Positions 54,889 through 64,000 of a stretch of 64,000 nucleotides of DNA are shown in pieces. Under the pieces are notes generated by a model. That model saw only the letters and a list, made by a program, of their open reading frames with translations. It had not been told where the DNA came from and searched no databases. Made by a program: the position numbers and the translations under genes. The number at the start of each line of letters is the position of its first letter. The first letter of the stretch is position 1. Origin of the DNA: Kribbella qitaiheensis (GTDB lineage Bacteria; Actinomycetota; Actinomycetes; Propionibacteriales; Kribbellaceae); assembly GCF_014217565.1 (NCBI RefSeq), contig NZ_CP043661.1, positions 3,658,001-3,722,000 on the forward strand. The letters are read 5' to 3'.

Positions 54889-57486
54889 GTGACCGATCAC
54901 GACTCCTCCCCTGAGACCGGCCAGCTCCACACCATCTCGAGTCCTCCCCCCAGGCCCGCAACCCCCGCACCGACCAGTACCGCGATGCGCCGCGCGCTGA
55001 AGCGGGCCGACGACGGGAAGATGCTGGACCCGGCCGAGGTCGAAGTACTGCTGGCCGCTTCCGGCGACGCACTGACCGCCCTGATGGCGACGGCCGCCCG
55101 GGTCCGGGACCAAGGTCTCGCCGATGCCGGACGCACCGGGATCGTGACGTACTCCAAGAAGGTGTTCATCCCGCTGACCCGGCTCTGCCGCGACCGGTGT
55201 CACTACTGCACGTTCGCGACCACCCCCGGCCGCGTGCACGCACCGTTCATGAGCCCGGACGAGGTGCTGGAGATCGCCCGGCAAGGCGCCGCGCTCGGTT
55301 GCAAGGAAGCGCTGTTCACGCTCGGCGACGCGCCTGAGGACCGCTGGGACGCGGCGAAAACGTGGCTCGAGGAAGCGGGCTACGACAGCACGCTGGACTA
55401 CGTGCGGGCGATGGCGATCCGGGTGCTGGAAGAGACCGGGCTGCTGCCGCACCTCAACCCGGGCGTGATGTCGTGGCAGGACCTGCAGCGGCTGAAGCCG
55501 GTCGCGCCGAGCATGGGCATGATGCTGGAGACCACCTCGCGCCGGCTGTTCGAGGAGAAGGGCCAGCCGCACTTCGGCTCGCCCGACAAGGACCCGGCGA
55601 TCCGGCTGCGGGTGCTGGAGGACGCGGGCCGCTCGAACGTCCCGTTCACCTCCGGGCTGCTGATCGGCATCGGCGAGACCCTCGAGGAACGGGCCGACTC
55701 GGTCTTCGCGCTGCGCAAGATCGCCCGCCAGTACGGCGGGATCCAGGAGGTCATCATCCAGGGGTTCCGGGTGAAGCCGGACACGGCTATGCGCAACGAC
55801 GCGGACATCCCGCTGGACGAGTGGCTGGCCGCGATCGCCGTCACCAGGATCGTGCTCGGACCGCGGATGCGCGTCCAGGCCCCGCCGAACCTGGTCGACC
55901 TGGCCGAGTGCAAGCTGCTGCTCGATGCCGGCGTCGACGACTTCGGTGGCGTCTCGCCGCTGACCCCGGACCACGTGAACCCCGAGCGTCCCTGGCCGCA
56001 GCTCGACGACCTGACCAAGGTGACGGCGGCAGCCGGATTCACCTTGCGGGAAAGGCTCACCGCGCACCCGGAGTACCTGCGTGAGCCCTGGCTGGACCCG
56101 CGGCTGATCTCGCACGTCGAGGCGTTGGTCGACCCCGAGACCGGGTTGGCGAACGAGGACGCGTACCCGAAGGGCCTGCCGTGGCAGGAGCCCGACGGCG
56201 GCTGGGACAGCGTTGGGCGGACCGACCTGCACACCGCGATCGACACCGAAGGACGTCGTACGGAGACGCGGTCAGACTTCGACGCGGCGTACGGAGACTG
56301 GGACGTACTGCGTGAGGACGTCGCCGCTCGCCGCGCCGGGGAAGTCAGCCCGGAGCGCATCGACGCCGATGTGAAGGCCGCACTCGCCGCCGCCGAAGAC
56401 AACCCGGCCGGACTGTCCGACGCGCAGGCACTGACGTTGATGACCGTCACCGGTCCGGCGCTCGACGAGCTCGCCCGTATCGCCGACGACCTGCGCAAAG
56501 AGGTCGTCGGCGACGAGGTGACGTATGTGGTCAACCGGAACATCAACTTCACCAACGTCTGCTACACCGGCTGCCGGTTCTGCGCGTTCGCCCAGCGGCG
56601 CACCGACGCGGACGCCTACTCGCTGTCGATGGACGAGGTCGCCCAGCGCGCCGAAGAGGCGTGGGTGATCGGCGCGACCGAGGTCTGCATGCAGGGCGGC
56701 ATCCACCCGGACCTGCCCGGTACGGCGTACGCGGATCTCGTCCGGGCGATCAAGGAACGCGTGCCGCAGATGCACGTCCACGCGTACTCGCCGATGGAGA
56801 TCGTGAACGGGTCGGTCCGGACCGGACTGTCGATCGAGGAGTTCCTGATCTCGGTCAAGGAGGCCGGGCTGGACAGCATCCCCGGTACCGCGGCCGAGAT
56901 CCTCGACGACGACGTGCGCTGGATCCTGACCAAGGGAAAGTTGCCGACGGCAAGCTGGATCGAGGTCATCTCGACCGCGCACAAGGTGGGACTGCCTTCC
57001 AGTTCGACGATGATGTACGGCCACGTGGACTCACCGCACCACTGGGTCCAGCACCTGCGCACCATCGCCGCGGTGCAGGACCAGACCGGCGGGTTCACCG
57101 AGTTCGTGCTGCTGCCGTTCATCCACACCAACTCGCCGATCTACCTGGCCGGCGTGGCCCGCCCGGGCCCGACGTACGACGAGAACCGCGCGGTGCACGC
57201 GATGTCGCGGATCATGCTGCACGGCCGGATCGACAACATCCAGTGCTCCTGGGTCAAGCTCGGCACCGACGGCTGCGTCGCCGTCCTCAACGGCGGCGTC
57301 AACGACATCGGCGGCACCCTGATGGAGGAAACCATCAGCCGGATGGCCGGCTCCAAACACGGCTCCCGCAAGTCGATCGAAGAACTCACCGCGATGGCCA
57401 CCGCCGCCAACCGCCCCGCCCGCCAGCGCACGACGACGTACGGCGAAGTCCCCGCCCGCCCGCTGGGCGAGCTCGAGCTGGCCTGA
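54889..57486 (+). CDS. fbiC: FO synthase, fused CofG/CofH (F420 biosynthesis)
   Basis: Makes the deazaflavin FO from tyrosine and a ribityl-pyrimidine with two radical SAM reactions. 865 residues, the normal fused actinobacterial form, GTG start at 54889. The CofG half has the cluster motif at Cys100, Cys104 and Cys107 ([12 protein letters not shown]). The CofH half has Cys558, Cys562 and Cys565 ([12 protein letters not shown]). The [12 protein letters not shown] and HAYSPMEI segments are typical of CofH. A stable hairpin follows the stop. Confidence 0.97.
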   Translation: MTDHDSSPETGQLHTISSPPPRPATPAPTSTAMRRALKRADDGKMLDPAEVEVLLAASGDALTALMATAARVRDQGLADAGRTGIVTYSKKVFIPLTRLCRDRCHYCTFATTPGRVHAPFMSPDEVLEIARQGAALGCKEALFTLGDAPEDRWDAAKTWLEEAGYDSTLDYVRAMAIRVLEETGLLPHLNPGVMSWQDLQRLKPVAPSMGMMLETTSRRLFEEKGQPHFGSPDKDPAIRLRVLEDAGRSNVPFTSGLLIGIGETLEERADSVFALRKIARQYGGIQEVIIQGFRVKPDTAMRNDADIPLDEWLAAIAVTRIVLGPRMRVQAPPNLVDLAECKLLLDAGVDDFGGVSPLTPDHVNPERPWPQLDDLTKVTAAAGFTLRERLTAHPEYLREPWLDPRLISHVEALVDPETGLANEDAYPKGLPWQEPDGGWDSVGRTDLHTAIDTEGRRTETRSDFDAAYGDWDVLREDVAARRAGEVSPERIDADVKAALAAAEDNPAGLSDAQALTLMTVTGPALDELARIADDLRKEVVGDEVTYVVNRNINFTNVCYTGCRFCAFAQRRTDADAYSLSMDEVAQRAEEAWVIGATEVCMQGGIHPDLPGTAYADLVRAIKERVPQMHVHAYSPMEIVNGSVRTGLSIEEFLISVKEAGLDSIPGTAAEILDDDVRWILTKGKLPTASWIEVISTAHKVGLPSSSTMMYGHVDSPHHWVQHLRTIAAVQDQTGGFTEFVLLPFIHTNSPIYLAGVARPGPTYDENRAVHAMSRIMLHGRIDNIQCSWVKLGTDGCVAVLNGGVNDIGGTLMEETISRMAGSKHGSRKSIEELTAMATAANRPARQRTTTYGEVPARPLGELELA

Positions 57487-57492
57487 CCCGCA

Positions 57493-57543
57493 ACACCCGG
57501 CACGGCCAACCAGGCAAGAAGAAACGCCGGCCGTGTCGGGTGT
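57493..57543 (+). terminator. terminator of fbiC
   Basis: 15-bp stem with one wobble (57493-57507 and 57529-57543), 21-base loop, 7 bases after the fbiC stop. Confidence 0.75.
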
Positions 57544-57682
57544 CGGTCACCACCTCACTGGCGACCGGCACCCCGGCGACACGGCCGGCGTCTTGCTTTG
57601 CCCCGAGAGGGCGTTCGGCCCCGAAGGAGGGAGGTACCGCCGTCTCATTCCGCAACCGGCAGGGGAGGTACAGTCCGGTTCC

Positions 57683-57775
57683 GGACGGGAGAGCCGCGAA
57701 ACTTCCTAGAGCCTGTTGCCAGCGACCCGTCCGCCGCCGACAACTGAACGTTGTCACGCGGCGCCGGAGCGCCGC
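57683..57775. other. cluster of three hairpins
   Basis: GGACGGG/CCCGTCC (57683-57689, 57726-57732; 36-base loop), GACAAC-TGAAC-GTTGTC (57739-57755) and GCGGCGC-CGGA-GCGCCGC (57758-57775). The last could terminate the minus-strand gene ending at 57885. A small structured RNA is possible; no known family was recognised. Confidence 0.5.
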
Positions 57776-57853
57776 CACGAGCGGGATCAAACATTTGCAT
57801 TGATCTTGACTAAGACCACGCTTCGTAAACAGCTGCTCACTAATCGTAGAGAA

Positions 57854-57868
57854 GTTGCCTGCCGCAAC
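57854..57868. repeat. 15-base palindromic motif, copy 1
   Basis: GTTGC-CTGCC-GCAAC, preceded by A. The identical 15-mer occurs at 63620-63634; both are intergenic. Fits a TTGC-N5-GCAA operator style. Confidence 0.45.
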
Positions 57869-57884
57869 AACTATCAGGGTGATC

Positions 57885-58502
57885 TCAGTACGGGTAGGTG
57901 TCGTCCCGGCGGGTGGGATCAAGGTCCCACAGCGAGAACTCCACGACCTTGTGGGACTCCTCGCCACCGGCCGGGCTGAGGCCGAGGCCGTCGTAGTCCT
58001 TGGAGCCGATGCCGTCCAGGTAGCCGAGCAGCTCGAAGGCCGACCGGGCGTCCTCGATGTCGTCGATGACGTCGTCGTTCTGGGCCTCGTCGGCGCGGCT
58101 GCGGACGTAGGCGATGAACGCCTCCGGATCCGTCACCACGAAGTCGTAGCGGGCCTGGTAGCTCAGCCGGATCCCGTTCTCGGGGACCAGCGGCTCGTCC
58201 AGGTCGTCCAGCGCGGCGCCCTCTACCATCTCCCGGTAGTCGGCCGGATCGTCGAAGTCGTCCGGGCCGAGCGGCAGGTCGTCCAGCTCGTCGGGATCGT
58301 AGGAGTCGATGCCGAGGAAGATGTCACCCCAGCCGCGCTCATGGACGGCGTCGGCGAGCACGCGGGCCTGGACCCGGACGTTCTCGATCGCTGTGGTGGC
58401 CCGTAGGTCATGCAGGTCCAGCGCGTCGGCTTGTTCCAGCAACACCCTCGCCAGGTCGCGGGCGGCCTCGGCAGCCGACGCGGGCTCAATCGGCTCACTC
58501 AT
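57885..58502 (-). CDS. acidic protein of unknown function
   Basis: 205 residues from ATG at 58502 (MSEPIEPASAAEAARDL); I do not recognise the family. Strongly acidic with many Asp in the middle (DSYDPDELDDLPLGPDDFDDP), helical at the N-terminus and with a WDLDPTRRDDTYPY end. No signal peptide or membrane helix. Overlaps the acyl-CoA oxidase stop by 8 bases, so it is translated with that enzyme and may be an accessory or control protein. High confidence as a gene, none for function. Confidence 0.8.
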   Translation of the reverse strand: MSEPIEPASAAEAARDLARVLLEQADALDLHDLRATTAIENVRVQARVLADAVHERGWGDIFLGIDSYDPDELDDLPLGPDDFDDPADYREMVEGAALDDLDEPLVPENGIRLSYQARYDFVVTDPEAFIAYVRSRADEAQNDDVIDDIEDARSAFELLGYLDGIGSKDYDGLGLSPAGGEESHKVVEFSLWDLDPTRRDDTYPY

Positions 58503-60432
58503 GCTGTGACGGTACAACCATCGGCACGTCGACCGCCGCGCCCGGTACGCCGAACGCGTCCACCAGGTCGTCCGCGTGCGGCCTGACCTGGGCGCAGAGC
58601 CCGTTCACCAGGGCCGTGACCGCCTTCGATCGCGGCCCCGACAACCGGCCGTGTTCGATGTACCAGGCGCGCTCCGCCTCGATCGTCGCCAGCGCGTGCA
58701 AGTCGTACAACTCCTTCAGCCGCTCCCGCGTCTCCCCCTCCGGAGCACCCTGTACGCCGGCCAGGAACGCCTCCAGTACGACGCGGTCCACGTGCGCCCG
58801 GCCGGCCGCGATCACGTGGTCCTGGCACCGGTTGAACACCTCGAACGGCTCGATCCCGGCGTCGATCCCCGCCTTCAGCCGACGGGCCACCCCGGCGAGC
58901 ATGTGCTCCTCGCGGAACCGCACCATGCCGCAGTGGTACGCGTCGTCGCGGAGGCCCGCGTCGGGGTCGGCAGCGTCGTTCCGGTTCGGCACTACGTCAC
59001 GTAGCCGCTCGACGAGAGTCCGCAGCGCTGTCTTCTCCACCGCGATCTCGACCGCCTGGGCCGCGATGAACCGGGCCGTACCGAGCGGGTCGAGCTTGCC
59101 GAACGACTCCCGGTAGCCGGTCAGTAGTCCCTTGGCGACCAGTTGCAGCAGGACGGTGTTGTCACCCTCGAAGGTGGTGAAGACGTCCGTATCGGCCTTC
59201 AGACCGGCCAGCCGGTTCTCCGCGAGATAGCCGGCCCCGCCACAGGCCTCCCTGCACATCTGGATCGCCTCCGTCGCGTGCCAGGTGCCGAGTGCCTTCG
59301 TTCCGGCCGCCTGGGCCTCGAGGGCGCGGCGGTCGTGCTCGTCGTCCTCGGTTCGGCCCTCACTGTCGAACAGCCGGACGAACTCAGCGACCAGCTCGGC
59401 CTGGGCGAAGTGCAGCGCATAGGTGCGGGCGAGCAACGGCAGCAGCCGACGCTGGTGCATCCGGTAGTCCAGGAGCAGCGCCTCCTCCGCACTGCCGGGC
59501 GCGCCGAACTGGCGCCGCCTCCCGGCGTACCGGATGGCGATCGTGAGAGCCACCTTGCTCGCGTTGATCGCGGCACCGCCGACCGAGACGCGCCCCTGGA
59601 CGAGGGTGCCGAGCATGGTGAAGAAGCGGCGGTCCGGGTTCTCGATCTCGCTGGTGTAGGTGCCGTCGGCATCCACCTGCGCATACCGGTCGAGCAACGC
59701 CGTCCGGGGAACGCGGACCTGATCGAAGACGATCCGGCCGTTGTCGACGCCGTTCAGGCCGAGCTTGGGTCCGCAGTCGGTGAGCGTCACGCCGGGCAGC
59801 GGATCGCCGTCCTCCGAGCGGATCGGGACCATCAGGCAGTGCACGCCGTGAGTCTCGCCGCCGACCAAGAGCTGAGCGAAGACGGCGGCCATCCGGCCGT
59901 GCCGGGCGGCGTTGCCGATGTAGTCCTTGCGCGCTGCCGCGTCCGGGGTGTGGATGACGAATTCCTGCGTCGAGGGGTCGTACGTCGCGGTGGTGCCGAG
60001 CGCCTGGACGTTCGAGCCGTGCCCGGTCTCCGTCATCGCGAAGCAGCCGAGCAGCCGGCCGTTGATCGCGTCGGCCAGATACTGCTCGTGGTGCCGGGTC
60101 GTGCCCAGTTGCAGGATGGCGCCGGCGAACAGGCCGAACTGCACCCCCGCCTTCACCATCAGCGAGAGGTCGCCGAAGGCCAGCGTCTCGAACCCGGCGA
60201 TGAACCCGCCGAGGTCACCCTGCCCGCCGTACTCCTTCGGGAACCCGCGGCCGGGATGCCCGTCCGCGGTGATCTGCTGCAGCATCGCGAGCACCTGGTC
60301 GCGGTACTCGTCGCGGGGCAGTCGCAGCCCCGCGTCCAGCAGACCGGCGTGCTCGGCCAGCCCGTCCCGGACGACATCGCGGGCAGCTTTGTGCGGCCCG
60401 TCCAGATAATCCCGCAGCCCCGTCGCGCTCAT
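58495..60432 (-). CDS. acyl-CoA oxidase/dehydrogenase (ACOX type)
   Basis: FAD enzyme for the first step of beta-oxidation, 645 residues, matching the long peroxisomal-type oxidase. FAD/substrate segments: GCFAMTETGHGSNVQALGTTATYD, KDYIGNAARHG and MLGTLVQGRVSVGGAAINAS. Catalytic Glu in TTFEGDNTVLLQLVAKGLL; YLAENRLAGLKADTDVF precedes it. The helical C-terminal oxidase domain (about 460-640) is complete. Divergent from the molybdenum-related regulator. Confidence 0.93.
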   Translation of the reverse strand: MSATGLRDYLDGPHKAARDVVRDGLAEHAGLLDAGLRLPRDEYRDQVLAMLQQITADGHPGRGFPKEYGGQGDLGGFIAGFETLAFGDLSLMVKAGVQFGLFAGAILQLGTTRHHEQYLADAINGRLLGCFAMTETGHGSNVQALGTTATYDPSTQEFVIHTPDAAARKDYIGNAARHGRMAAVFAQLLVGGETHGVHCLMVPIRSEDGDPLPGVTLTDCGPKLGLNGVDNGRIVFDQVRVPRTALLDRYAQVDADGTYTSEIENPDRRFFTMLGTLVQGRVSVGGAAINASKVALTIAIRYAGRRRQFGAPGSAEEALLLDYRMHQRRLLPLLARTYALHFAQAELVAEFVRLFDSEGRTEDDEHDRRALEAQAAGTKALGTWHATEAIQMCREACGGAGYLAENRLAGLKADTDVFTTFEGDNTVLLQLVAKGLLTGYRESFGKLDPLGTARFIAAQAVEIAVEKTALRTLVERLRDVVPNRNDAADPDAGLRDDAYHCGMVRFREEHMLAGVARRLKAGIDAGIEPFEVFNRCQDHVIAAGRAHVDRVVLEAFLAGVQGAPEGETRERLKELYDLHALATIEAERAWYIEHGRLSGPRSKAVTALVNGLCAQVRPHADDLVDAFGVPGAAVDVPMVVPSQHE

Positions 60433-60549
60433 GGTCCAAACCTATGCCGCCGGGATGCACGCTCAAGAACCGTGGGCGGGGTGTCGTGAGCGACTGGTAA
60501 GCGAAAAGTGGCATACGAGATCCTCATCTGCGGCGATAAGATGCTGTCT

Positions 60550-60945
60550 GTGCCGAATTTGCGGATCAGTGAGGCGGCCGCGTTGCTCGGAGTCAGCGAT
60601 GACACCGTGCGGCGCTGGGTCGAGCAGGACCGGTTGCCATCTGTGCAGGACGGCGGCCGGATGGCTGTCGACGGCCGGGAACTCGCGGCCTTCGCCCAGC
60701 AACTGGCCGAGACGCCCGAGCCGGGCGCCACGACGGCTGCCTCGGCCCGGAACCGGATGCGAGGCATCGTCACGCGGGTCGTCAAGGACGGCGTGATGGC
60801 TCAGGTCGAACTGCAGGCCGGACCGTTCCGGGTCGTCTCGCTGATGAGCCGGGAGGCCGCCGACGAACTCAACCTGGAGCCAGGCGTGATCGCAGTCGCG
60901 TCCATCAAGTCCACTCACGTAGTAGTCGAGATCCCGGAGGCCTGA
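60550..60945 (+). CDS. molybdenum-related HTH/TOBE regulator of the mod operon
   Basis: 131 residues from GTG at 60550 (PNLRISEAAALLGVS); ATG at 60541 is possible. A MerR/excisionase-like HTH (about 2-50, DDTVRRWVEQDRLP) is followed by a Mop/TOBE domain (about 70-131, RNRMRGIVTRVVKDGVMAQVELQAG) that binds molybdate. GATAAGAT a few bases upstream could be the -10 of a leaderless transcript. Its TGA overlaps the modA ATG, so it is the first gene of the molybdate operon. Confidence 0.9.
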   Translation: MPNLRISEAAALLGVSDDTVRRWVEQDRLPSVQDGGRMAVDGRELAAFAQQLAETPEPGATTAASARNRMRGIVTRVVKDGVMAQVELQAGPFRVVSLMSREAADELNLEPGVIAVASIKSTHVVVEIPEA

Positions 60946-61736
60946 TGTTCCGCCGTACCGTAGCCGTGGCACTTACCGCGGTCGCCGCTTTTTCACTCGC
61001 GGCCTGTGGCAGCGAGGACACCCCGGCCGCCGGCCCGTCGTCGAGCTCGTCCTCGTCGTCCACCCCGGCACTGTCCGGCACGATCAACGTCTTCGCGGCC
61101 GCGTCGCTCACCGGCACCTTCACCCAGCTCGGCAAGGACTTCGAGGCCGCCCACCCGGGCGTCAAGGTGGTCTTCAACTTCGCCGGTAGCTCGGCCCTCG
61201 CGCAGCAGATCAACCAGGGTGCGCCGGCCGATGTGTTCGCCTCGGCCGCGCCGAAGAACCTGGACCAGGTGACCGACAAGGGCACCGCGACCACGTTCGT
61301 GAAGAACAAGCTGGAGATCGCCGTCCCGAAGGGCAACCCGGGCAAGATCACCGGGCTGAAGGACTTCGCCGACAAGGACAAGAAGATCGCCATCTGCGCC
61401 GTCCAGGTGCCGTGTGGCGCGGCGGCCAAGAAGGTCTTCGACGCCACCAAGATCGTCGCCCAGCCGGACAGCCTGGAGCAGGACGTGAAGGCCGCGCTGA
61501 CCAAGGTGCGCCTCGGTGAGGTCGATGCCGCACTGGTCTACAAGACCGACGTACTGGCAGCCAAGGACAAGGTCGAGGGGATCGAGTTCCCGGAGGCCGA
61601 CAAGGCGGTCAACGACTACCCGATCGCGACGCTGACCAAGGCGAAGAACCCTGACGGCGCGAAGGCGTTCGTCGATTACGTGCTGTCCGCCCAGGGCAAG
61701 ACCGTGCTCACCGAAGCCGGCTTCGACGCCCCGTGA
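60945..61736 (+). CDS. modA: molybdate ABC transporter substrate-binding lipoprotein
   Basis: 263 residues. Lipobox FSLAACGSE (Cys about 23), Ser-rich linker, then the ModA fold: INVFAAASLTGTFTQLGKDFEAAHPG, VVFNFAGSSALAQQINQGAPADVFASA and LTKVRLGEVDAALVYKTDV, with the Ser/Ser oxyanion site. Overlaps the regulator stop and the modB start (GTGA). Confidence 0.96.
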   Translation: MFRRTVAVALTAVAAFSLAACGSEDTPAAGPSSSSSSSSTPALSGTINVFAAASLTGTFTQLGKDFEAAHPGVKVVFNFAGSSALAQQINQGAPADVFASAAPKNLDQVTDKGTATTFVKNKLEIAVPKGNPGKITGLKDFADKDKKIAICAVQVPCGAAAKKVFDATKIVAQPDSLEQDVKAALTKVRLGEVDAALVYKTDVLAAKDKVEGIEFPEADKAVNDYPIATLTKAKNPDGAKAFVDYVLSAQGKTVLTEAGFDAP

Positions 61737-62542
61737 GTAGCCGCGGGCGCAGGAGGATCGGTGGGCGACTGCCCCTGATCCTTCTGCTGCCTGCGCTCCT
61801 CGGCCTGGCCTTCCTGCTCGTCCCGCTGATCGGCCTGCTCGCCCAAGCGCCTTGGTCGACACTGCCGTCACGCTTGTTCAGTGCAGACGTCGGGCAGGCC
61901 CTCAAGCTCTCTCTGCTCTGTGCAAGCGCCGCCACCCTGCTCTGTCTCTTCCTAGGCGTCCCACTGGCGTGGCTGCTTGCCCGTGCTGAGCTACCGGGCC
62001 GCGGTCTCATCCGCGCCCTGGTGACTGTCCCGCTGGTCCTCCCGCCCGTAGTAGGTGGTGTCGCGCTGCTCCTGGTGCTCGGTAGGCGCGGGCTGGTCGG
62101 GGAGCACCTCGACCTCTGGTTCGGCTTCTCGCTGCCATTCACCACAGCCGGGGTGATCGTCGCGGAGGCGTTCGTGGCGATGCCGTTCCTGGTGATCTCG
62201 GTGGAAGGCGCCCTGCGCGCGGCAGACCCGCGGTACGAAGAAGCAGCCGCCACTCTCGGCGCAGGCCGCTGGCTGACTTTCCGGCGGGTCACCCTGCCGT
62301 CGATCGCGCCCGGCATCGTGGCGGGCGCTGTGCTGTGCTGGGCCCGCGCCCTCGGCGAGTTCGGCGCCACAATCACCTTCGCCGGGAACCTTCCCGGCCG
62401 TACTACGACGATGCCGCTGGCTGTCTATCTCGCACTGGAGACCGACCCCGACGTCGCCGTAGTACTGAGCGTCGTCCTGCTCGCAGTCTCGGTCGTGGTT
62501 CTCGCCTGCCTACGGGAACGCTGGATCAGTGGTCTGCGATGA
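61733..62542 (+). CDS. modB: molybdate ABC transporter permease
   Basis: 269 residues, GTG at 61733. Six membrane segments; permease EAA loop: YEEAAATLGAGRWLTFRRVTLPSIAPGIVAG. ALGEFGATITFAGNLPGRTTTMPLAVYLALE is the ModB signature. Overlaps modC (ATGA). Confidence 0.96.
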   Translation: MSSRGRRRIGGRLPLILLLPALLGLAFLLVPLIGLLAQAPWSTLPSRLFSADVGQALKLSLLCASAATLLCLFLGVPLAWLLARAELPGRGLIRALVTVPLVLPPVVGGVALLLVLGRRGLVGEHLDLWFGFSLPFTTAGVIVAEAFVAMPFLVISVEGALRAADPRYEEAAATLGAGRWLTFRRVTLPSIAPGIVAGAVLCWARALGEFGATITFAGNLPGRTTTMPLAVYLALETDPDVAVVLSVVLLAVSVVVLACLRERWISGLR

Positions 62543-63600
62543 CCCTGTACGCCGAACTCCGAGTCACCCGAGCCGCCTTCCAGCTGGACCTGGACCTCAC
62601 CGTCGAGCCAGGCGAGGTGGTCGCCCTGCTCGGCCCCAACGGCGCGGGCAAGACCACCGCCCTGCGCGCTATCGCCGGGCTGCTGCCAGTCACCGGGGGG
62701 CGGATCCGTCTCGGCGACGAGGTCTGGGACGAGCCGCCACGGGTGTTCCGCTCCGCCGACCGGCGCCCGATCGGCGTGGTGTTCCAGGACTACCTACTGT
62801 TCAACCACCTCACCGCACTCGAGAACGTCGCCTTCGGACTGCGCGCCCGCGGCGTGGACAAGCGAATCGCCCGCGCCGAGGCAGCCCGCTGGCTCGAGCT
62901 GGTCGGACTCGGCGACCACCTGAAGAGCCGCCCGCGCTCGCTCTCCGGCGGTCAGGCCCAGCGAGTAGCCCTGGTCCGCGCACTGGCCACCTCACCCGAG
63001 CTTCTGCTCCTCGACGAGCCCCTGGCCGCTCTGGACGCCAGTACGACGCTGCACGTGCGCGCCGAACTGGGCGAGCACCTTCGGAGGTACGAAGGCCGCA
63101 CTCTCCTGGTCACGCATGACCCGCTGGACGCGATGGTCCTGGCCGACCGTCTCGTCATCGTCGAGCACGGCCGGATCGTCCAGGAAGGCGCTCCGACCGA
63201 GATCGCTCGCCGCCCGAGGACGGAGTACGTCGCCCAGCTCGTCGGCCTCAACCTCTACCGCGGCACCGCCGACGGCACCACCGTCGCCCTGACCGGCGGC
63301 GGCTCCCTGACGATCGCCGCACCGACGTCCGGCAACGTCCACGTGGCGTTCCCGCCATCCGCAGTCAGCCTGTACGCCGAGCAGCCGGCCGGCAGCCCAC
63401 GCAACACCTGGCCCGCGGTGGTCGCGGGACTCGAACAGCACGCCCACACCGTCCGCGTCCGCCTCGACGCCTCCCCCAGCGGCCCACCCACGCTCCTCGC
63501 CGACATCACCCCCGCCGCCGTCGCCGAGCTCCGGCTCACCCCCGGCCAGCACCTGCACGCCACCCTCAAGGCCACCGAGATCCAGACCTATCCCAGCTGA
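62539..63600 (+). CDS. modC: molybdate ABC transporter ATP-binding protein
   Basis: 353 residues from ATG at 62539. Walker A GPNGAGKTTALR (about 34-45), Q-loop GVVFQDYLLFNH, signature LSGGQAQRVALVRALA, Walker B LLLLDEPLAALD and the switch His in LLVTHDPLDAM. The C-terminal Mop/TOBE domain (about 290-350, ADITPAAVAELRLTPG) is typical of ModC. Last gene of the operon regulator-modA-modB-modC. Confidence 0.96.
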   Translation: MTLYAELRVTRAAFQLDLDLTVEPGEVVALLGPNGAGKTTALRAIAGLLPVTGGRIRLGDEVWDEPPRVFRSADRRPIGVVFQDYLLFNHLTALENVAFGLRARGVDKRIARAEAARWLELVGLGDHLKSRPRSLSGGQAQRVALVRALATSPELLLLDEPLAALDASTTLHVRAELGEHLRRYEGRTLLVTHDPLDAMVLADRLVIVEHGRIVQEGAPTEIARRPRTEYVAQLVGLNLYRGTADGTTVALTGGGSLTIAAPTSGNVHVAFPPSAVSLYAEQPAGSPRNTWPAVVAGLEQHAHTVRVRLDASPSGPPTLLADITPAAVAELRLTPGQHLHATLKATEIQTYPS

Positions 63601-63619
63601 CCGGTCCGACTCACAGACA

Positions 63620-63634
63620 GTTGCCTGCCGCAAC
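63620..63634. repeat. 15-base palindromic motif, copy 2
   Basis: Same GTTGC-CTGCC-GCAAC as at 57854-57868, here in the 90-base gap between modC and the catalase-like gene, where it could be an operator. Confidence 0.45.
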
Positions 63635-63690
63635 GAAGGATTGAGCGGATACTGAGCACGACCGCTGGACCCGGGCGTTGGGAGATGGTT

Positions 63691-64000
63691 GTGGCTGAGC
63701 CGAGTACCGAGTGGCGTGAAGTGATCGCCGCGGACGAGCAGGAGCGGCACGAGCGGCAGGCCGCGGAGTTCGCCGCGATGCAGGAGCGGAAGTCCGCGAA
63801 GTACGGGACCGGGCGGGCGCTGCACCGCAAGCAGGTCGCCGCGCTCCGGGCGACCCTGGACGTGCCGGCCGACCTCCCGGAGTACGCCCGGCAGGGGCTC
63901 TTCAAGATCCCCGATCGGCACGACGCGTGGATCCGGCTGTCGAACGGCGGCTTCAACCGGGCGGCCGACGGCGTGCCCGACATCCGCGGCTTCTCCATCA
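63691..64000 (+). CDS. catalase-like haem protein, N-terminal part (runs off the window)
   Basis: About 103 residues are visible. GTG at 63691 is favoured because GGGAG lies six bases upstream; ATG at 63685 is in frame. A charged N-terminal helix (EVIAADEQERHERQAAEF) precedes RKQVAALRATLDVP and IRLSNGGFNRAADGVPDIRGFSI, the substrate-channel motif of catalase-related proteins. The catalytic His is not evident in the visible part. The protein continues beyond the right edge. Confidence 0.7.
   Translation, partial: MAEPSTEWREVIAADEQERHERQAAEFAAMQERKSAKYGTGRALHRKQVAALRATLDVPADLPEYARQGLFKIPDRHDAWIRLSNGGFNRAADGVPDIRGFSI

Larger units (their letters stand above)
57487..57884. other. intergenic region between convergent fbiC and the unknown acidic gene
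   Basis: 398 bases without a credible gene. Contains the fbiC terminator, a cluster of three hairpins (57683-57775), two GGGAGGTAC-type direct repeats (about 57630-57670) and an AT-richer stretch near 57780-57850. Confidence 0.6.

Overview
The window is high-GC DNA with overlapping start/stop codons, many GTG starts and actinobacterial marker genes (lsr2, F420 synthesis, mycobacterial-type clpC). Gene content and order point to the order Propionibacteriales. A Kribbella-like member of the Nocardioidaceae is my best guess, but this is inference from gene style and not from a marker gene.

Layout. About 0.3-6 kb and 16.5-40 kb form the conserved actinobacterial block seen in Streptomyces and Mycobacterium: clpC, lsr2, lysS, then coaX-nadC-nadB-panC-DUF2520, folK-folB-NTF2-folP, folE, ftsH, hpt, tilS, a DUF2342 metalloprotease, dacB and ppa. 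Most are on the minus strand and many are joined by 4-base ATGA/GTGA overlaps. Accessory genes interrupt the block: an MFS/ArsR pair, NfeD-SPFH, DedA, three related secreted proteins, a multicopper oxidase pair, a 2H phosphoesterase-MidA pair with two PH-domain membrane proteins and an orphan nuoD, a DUF559 endonuclease-like gene and an S1 protease. From 40 kb on the window is mostly accessory: sortase plus ice-binding-like protein, LysR/SDR, NlpC/P60, an EEP nuclease, a BNR-repeat protein, a damaged ThuA-RICIN gene, several regulator/transporter pairs, fbiC, an acyl-CoA oxidase, a molybdate operon and the start of a catalase-like gene.

Seven genes (clpC, coaX, DUF2520, nuoD, ftsH, the S1 protease and NlpC/P60) each appear broken by one extra base. 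In every case the extra base lies in a G run directly followed by CCG (GGGCCG on one strand). This looks like one systematic sequence or basecalling artefact, perhaps linked to DNA modification. I annotate these genes as whole and flag the position.

The most interesting biology is the co-location of a MidA/NDUFAF7-type methyltransferase with an orphan NuoD that keeps the HRG arginine methylated in the mitochondrial homologue. Next are a DUF559 gene bracketed by two oppositely oriented 38-bp elements, a sortase overlapping a DUF3494 protein that lacks LPXTG, and several large fold-back or tandem hairpin elements in promoter regions.
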